Shown: one piece after another, positions 60,400-64,000 of the stretch | How the letters are laid out: each line of letters opens with the position of its first letter | Position numbering within the stretch: the first letter of the stretch is position 1 | NCBI RefSeq assembly: GCF_003970925.1 | Contig: NZ_RWJF01000001.1 | Span: 2,102,501-2,166,500, forward strand | From: Sphingomonas ginkgonis | GTDB taxonomy: Bacteria; Pseudomonadota; Alphaproteobacteria; Sphingomonadales; Sphingomonadaceae | Length of the DNA stretch: 64,000 bases | Direction: 5' to 3' | Translations under genes and position numbers: made by a program | The notes under the pieces: generated by a model | Database searches by the model: none | What the model was told of the DNA's origin: nothing | Seen by the model: the letters and a program-made list of their open reading frames with translations, nothing else

Positions 60400-62037
60400 T
60401 CAGGCTCCAGCCTGTCCCGCAATGGGAATGACGTTGCTCTCGACGCGGGCGGCGTGGCGCGACTGGAGGAGGTTGGCGGCCGCCTCGGCGTCCATCGGCT
60501 TGCCGAAGTACCAGCCCTGGCCGAACTGGCAGCCGAACCCAAGCACCGAGGCGTGGGTCGCGGCGTCCTCGATCCCCTCGACGGTGATCGGGACATCGAT
60601 CGCGTTGGCGAGGTTGGCGACGGCCCGCACGATCGCCGCCGCCTCGCGGTCGCGCTGCAACTGGCGGACGAAGCTGCGGTCGATCTTGATCACGTCGAAC
60701 GGAAGCGAGCGAAGGTGCGCGAGGCTGGAGAAGCCGGTCCCAAAGTCGTCGAGCGCCAGCCTAATCCCCTGGTTCTTGAGGCTGGTGACGATCGACCGCG
60801 CGAGCTCGAGGTCGGCGAACAGTGAGCTCTCGGTGATCTCGATCACCAGCCGCTCGGGCGGGAAGCCGGTCTCGGTGAGCAGGCGGACGATCTTGTGCGC
60901 CAGCCAGAAGTCGGCGAGCTGGGTCGGGCTGATGTTGACGGCGATGCTGATCGCCGGATCCCAGGTCGCCGCCTCGCGCAGCGCCTGGCCGATCACCTGC
61001 TCGGACAGGGCACCGATCAGGCCGATTTCCTCGGCGACCGGGATGAAGCTGTCGGGGCCGATTCGGCCGCGGGTCGGATGCTCCCACCGCGCCAGCACCT
61101 CGAACCCCTTTATCGCGCCGGTCGCGAGATCGACTTGCGGTTCGAAGAAGGGCACGAACTGGCCCTGGTCGATGCCGAAACGGATGCCCTGCTCGATTTC
61201 GCTGTGCGCGATCAGCGCCTGCTCCATGCCGGCGTCGAACCAGATCGGGCGGGCGGAACGGCCGGCGCGGGCGCGGTCGAGCGCGATGTCGGCGCGGCGC
61301 AGCAGGTCGGAGACGGAGGCGAGCGGCGGCGCCTGAACGGCGAGCCCGATATAGGCGCCGACCTGAACCAGCCGCTCGTCGAGCTCGAACGGCCGGGTGA
61401 CCGAGCGGAGCACCGCCTCGGCCAGCGCGTCGGCGATGCTCTTGCCGCGGGCCGGGAGGGTCAGTGCGACGGCGAACTCGTCGCCGCTGATCCGCGCCGC
61501 GACGGCGTCGCTCGGCAGCGGCTCACGCAGCGCGGCGCCGATCGAGCGGAGCAGCCCCTCCCCGATCTCGTAGCCGTGACGGTCGCTGATCGCCTTGAAG
61601 CGGTGAAGCTGGAGCGAGAGGATGACCACCGAGCGGTTGGCGGCGGCGGCGGCGTGGAACAGCGCCTCGCTGCGATCGGCAAATCCCTTGCGGTTGGCGA
61701 GACCGGTGACAAGGTCGGTGACCGCGAGGATCGCCGCTCTTCGCTCCCCGGCGGCGCGCAGCTCGGCCTCGTGCTGGAGATCGACGTAGCGGCGCCAACC
61801 GAACAGGATCAGCGCGACGTTGAGCGTCAGCGCAATCATCGTCAGCTTGACCCCCAGCCCGAATTGCTGCCCGACGTTGGACAGGATCAGGTGGAAGAAG
61901 CTGCTCCCGTTCCAGATCAGGACCAGCACCGCGCTGATGGTAATGGAGAGGACCAGCAGGTCGCGGTTGGCGGCCGCCACACCGCGCAGCGGTTGCCGGG
62001 AGAAAGGCAGCGGGAAGGACCGAGAAGGACGCGACAC
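60400..62037 (-). CDS. Membrane GGDEF-EAL protein (c-di-GMP turnover)
   Basis: 545 residues. Two membrane spans near the N-terminus (LLVLSITISAVLVLIWN and LTMIALTLNVALILFGW) lead to a GGDEF domain (about 105-265) whose active-site loop is RISGDEFAVAL. The first Gly is Ser, so cyclase activity is doubtful. The EAL domain (about 280-530) has FEVLARW (EVL), NISPTQL, EITESSLFADL, DDFGTGFSSLAHL, IKIDRSF and VEGIED, which look catalytically complete. The protein is probably a phosphodiesterase with a regulatory GGDEF. Stop codon near 60400. Confidence 0.93.
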   Translation of the reverse strand: MSRPSRSFPLPFSRQPLRGVAAANRDLLVLSITISAVLVLIWNGSSFFHLILSNVGQQFGLGVKLTMIALTLNVALILFGWRRYVDLQHEAELRAAGERRAAILAVTDLVTGLANRKGFADRSEALFHAAAAANRSVVILSLQLHRFKAISDRHGYEIGEGLLRSIGAALREPLPSDAVAARISGDEFAVALTLPARGKSIADALAEAVLRSVTRPFELDERLVQVGAYIGLAVQAPPLASVSDLLRRADIALDRARAGRSARPIWFDAGMEQALIAHSEIEQGIRFGIDQGQFVPFFEPQVDLATGAIKGFEVLARWEHPTRGRIGPDSFIPVAEEIGLIGALSEQVIGQALREAATWDPAISIAVNISPTQLADFWLAHKIVRLLTETGFPPERLVIEITESSLFADLELARSIVTSLKNQGIRLALDDFGTGFSSLAHLRSLPFDVIKIDRSFVRQLQRDREAAAIVRAVANLANAIDVPITVEGIEDAATHASVLGFGCQFGQGWYFGKPMDAEAAANLLQSRHAARVESNVIPIAGQAGA

Positions 62038-62092
62038 GAGCGACGGCCTAGCTGATGTGTGTTAATTTTCTCCGAAGTGGAGCGAAGACCGC

Positions 62093-63469
62093 TCAGGCTC
62101 GTTGGAGCGCGCCTGCGACGGGGCGGCGGAAGCTGCCGACGAGATCGCGCAGCTGCTCGCGACGAAGCCTCCCGGCTGCCAGGATCATGACCAGCAACGC
62201 GCACTGGACGAGCAGCAGCGGGTTGATGATGACCTGGGTCGACAGAAATCGCTCCTCGCCCAGCGGGATGAACATGAAATTCTTGGGCAGCAGCATGGCG
62301 ACCGAGCCGACCAGCACGCCGAGCTGCTCGCCGCGCCGCGGCAGCCCCGCCGATTCCTCCCGAACGAGGAAGACCAGCGGGAGGAGGAAGATGACGAGGT
62401 GATAGTCGGCAAACACGGTCGTCGAGAGCGCATAGGCGCTCGTCACCAGGAACAGGAAGCTCGACGCGCGCACCACTTCCAGCCGGGCGAGCAGCGCGGC
62501 GACCAGCGTGATCGCCCCGCCCACCAGCAGCGGCAGCAGCGTGCGGAGCGGGTCGGGCACCCCGAACATCAGCAGCGCGCCCCACAGCGAGGAACCGTAG
62601 AACAGCCCGTTGGCGCTACCGATGTAGGCGGCGCGATAGTCTGCCAAACCCTTGGCGAGGCTGGCGGGCGTGTAGACCGGGTAGAAATGGTGGGCGACGA
62701 CGAAGCTCAGCCCGAGCAGCGCGACCGAGCCCAGCCCGGCGAACAGCAGCTCGCGGAAGCGCATCCGTCCCGCCAGCCACAGCGCGCCCGGGAAGAGCAC
62801 CGCGTTGGGCCGAAAGTTCAGCGCGACCGCGAAGAGCAGGATCGACCAGCGGTCGGCCTCGCCGCGGACCAGCGTGCGCGCGACTGCGGCGATCAGCAGC
62901 GCCCCGCACAGCACCGAGTAGATATGGCCCCGGTCCATCGCGAACAGCGCCGGGTAGCCGAGCAGCGTGACGAAGATCATCCGCGCCCGCTCGGTCGCCG
63001 GGACGAAGCGGGTCGTCGCCGTGCACAGCAGCGCGAAGGAGCCCGCCAGCAGCAGGCTGAACACGAGCATCGGGTCGGCCAGCGTCAGCAGCGCGCGCTG
63101 GCCGAGCGCGAGCATCGTCTCGAACGGCGGCACGTGCCGGTTGTTGAACGGGCTGTCGGCGAAGACGTCGAGCCAGCGATAATAGCGCGCGAACAGCCAG
63201 TCGACGTGCCACCAGGCCGCGGGCGCGTGGACCGCCGGCCCCGGATAGGAGAGCGACAGCTTGAAAAAGTCGGCGAAGCGGTCGGCGGGGTCGAACAGGA
63301 ACCAGCTGAACGGGAACAGCTTGCCTTGGCGGAGCGCGACGAGGTTCGCGGCGAGGCTGGCCGTCAGGAACAGCAGCACGGCGCCCAGCGCGATGCCCGC
63401 TGCCGGCACGAGCCCATTCCGATCACGCAAACCTCTTCTCCCCCCACTGGAGAGAGCAGCATGAAGCAA
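62093..63469 (-). CDS. Polytopic membrane protein, GT-C glycosyltransferase (GT87/DUF2029)-like
   Basis: 458 residues with about ten hydrophobic spans and a large first periplasmic loop (FPFSWFLFDPADRFADFFKL). An Asp pair early in the loop, the motif FNNRHVPPFETMLAL, and ALNFRPNAVLFPGALWLAG fit polyprenyl-phosphate-dependent mannosyl- or arabinosyltransferase-like GT87 proteins. No donor or acceptor can be inferred. No glycan locus is adjacent. A start further upstream is unlikely. Confidence 0.7.
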   Translation of the reverse strand: MLHAALSSGGRRGLRDRNGLVPAAGIALGAVLLFLTASLAANLVALRQGKLFPFSWFLFDPADRFADFFKLSLSYPGPAVHAPAAWWHVDWLFARYYRWLDVFADSPFNNRHVPPFETMLALGQRALLTLADPMLVFSLLLAGSFALLCTATTRFVPATERARMIFVTLLGYPALFAMDRGHIYSVLCGALLIAAVARTLVRGEADRWSILLFAVALNFRPNAVLFPGALWLAGRMRFRELLFAGLGSVALLGLSFVVAHHFYPVYTPASLAKGLADYRAAYIGSANGLFYGSSLWGALLMFGVPDPLRTLLPLLVGGAITLVAALLARLEVVRASSFLFLVTSAYALSTTVFADYHLVIFLLPLVFLVREESAGLPRRGEQLGVLVGSVAMLLPKNFMFIPLGEERFLSTQVIINPLLLVQCALLVMILAAGRLRREQLRDLVGSFRRPVAGALQRA

Positions 63470-63533
63470 GATGGTTAATCTTTCCTGCTCGCGCCGAAGG
63501 CTTGCGGCAGAACGGGCAAACGGCCCGGGTCGC

Positions 63534-63620
63534 TGGTGCGGACGGCGGGACTCGAACCCGCACTGCCTATCGGCAAGCGGATTTTAAGTCCGCTGCGTCT
63601 ACCGGTTCCGCCACGTCCGC
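63534..63620 (-). tRNA. tRNA-Leu (anticodon TAA)
   Basis: 87 bases with encoded CCA and a long variable arm. Acceptor GCGGACG/CGTCCGC, anticodon loop CTTAAAA giving TAA, T-loop GGTTCGAGTCC on the minus strand. Confidence 0.97.
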
Positions 63621-63635
63621 AGCAGCTGAGGACGG

Positions 63636-63932
63636 CTATTCCGCCGTCACTTCCTGAAGGTTGAGCCGCTCGCGCATTTCCTTGCCCGGCTTGAAATAGG
63701 GCACGCGCTTGGCGTCGACCTCGACGCTGGCGCCGGTGCGCGGGTTGCGGCCGACGCGCGCATCGCGCTGGCGAGTGGAAAAAGCGCCGAAACCGCGCAG
63801 CTCGACGCGACCTCCGGTGGAAAGCTGGTCGGTGATCGCATCGAACAGCGCCGAGACGACATTCTCGATCTCGCGCTGGGTGAGATCGGGGAAGTCCCCG
63901 CAGAGTTTCTGCACGAGTTCCGAACGGATCAT
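63636..63932 (-). CDS. ihfB: Integration host factor subunit beta
   Basis: 98 residues of the HU/IHF family. The beta-arm region [20 protein letters not shown] with the intercalating Pro, [18 protein letters not shown], and an N-terminus [10 protein letters not shown] typical of IhfB (the IHF alpha subunit differs here). With IhfA it bends DNA at specific sites. A GAGGGG-type site lies before the ATG at 63932. Last gene of the window. Confidence 0.95.
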   Translation of the reverse strand: MIRSELVQKLCGDFPDLTQREIENVVSALFDAITDQLSTGGRVELRGFGAFSTRQRDARVGRNPRTGASVEVDAKRVPYFKPGKEMRERLNLQEVTAE

Positions 63933-64000
63933 TGTCGCCTCTGCCCCTCGACTTTTCGGGACCGTCTCCCCCGGTCCCGTCCGCGATACAAGCTGTCAGA
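63933..64000 (-). promoter_or_regulatory. Upstream region of ihfB
   Basis: 68 bases upstream of ihfB up to the window edge. They contain its ribosome binding site and possibly a promoter. Nothing else is recognised. Confidence 0.35.

Overview
The window is GC-rich chromosomal DNA from an alphaproteobacterium, almost certainly a member of Sphingomonadales. Pointers are the complete mreBCD-mrdA-rodA operon, an alphaproteobacterial-type SOS box (GAAC-N7-GAAC) in front of recA, the sdhE-mfd pair opposite recG, a PutA without an N-terminal DNA-binding domain, and two intergenic hairpin repeat types of a kind common in sphingomonads. Most of the window is vertically inherited housekeeping sequence. 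No insertion sequence, prophage, integrase, rRNA or CRISPR array was found. Three tRNAs are present: Lys-CTT, Asn-GTT and Leu-TAA.

Layout. 0-2 kb: outer-membrane barrel gene, then a small cassette of two unknown genes with three hairpin repeats, bounded by a second copy of the mutL 3' end. 2-9.5 kb: mutL, divergent from the cell-elongation operon mreB-mreC-mreD-mrdA-rodA. 9.5-17.7 kb: tRNA-Lys, TonB-type receptor, CaiB-like CoA transferase, a chemoreceptor-signalling-domain gene that looks frameshifted, dapA, a lytic transglycosylase and greB. 17.8-20.3 kb: a LOV blue-light histidine kinase gene split by an in-frame TAG, and a PPK2-family gene lacking its catalytic residues. 20.4-31 kb: aspS, rnd, an I78-type inhibitor lipoprotein, the tightly packed run DUF2066-like gene/hda/ppk1/ppx, then purM-purN.

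31.1-34.0 kb is the most unusual part. An unlisted 37-codon gene with a good ribosome binding site encodes a lasso-peptide-like precursor. It has a Trp-x-x-Pro-x-Val leader, a Gly that can close an 8-residue ring on an Asp, and a C-terminal Ser. It is followed by an asparagine-synthetase-like macrolactam cyclase without the glutaminase Cys. Convergent with the cyclase, and overlapping it tail to tail, is an HPr-kinase-like gene of the type that phosphorylates the C-terminal Ser of some lasso precursors. No B1 (RRE) or B2 (leader peptidase) gene lies in the window.

34-49 kb: Bcr/CflA-type transporter, SOS-regulated recA, small transporters and enzymes, recG, sdhE-mfd, a secreted esterase, an EAL phosphodiesterase, nadK and tRNA-Asn. 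49-64 kb: putA, secA, katG, pgsA, small sphingomonad-type proteins, an LplT-like transporter, a GGDEF-EAL protein, a polytopic GT-C-like protein, tRNA-Leu and ihfB.

Functionally the window covers envelope growth, DNA repair (mutL, recA, recG, mfd), polyphosphate and replication control (ppk1, ppx, hda), purine synthesis, redox defence (katG) and cyclic-di-GMP turnover. The light- and chemo-sensing genes between 13 and 20 kb appear to be decaying.
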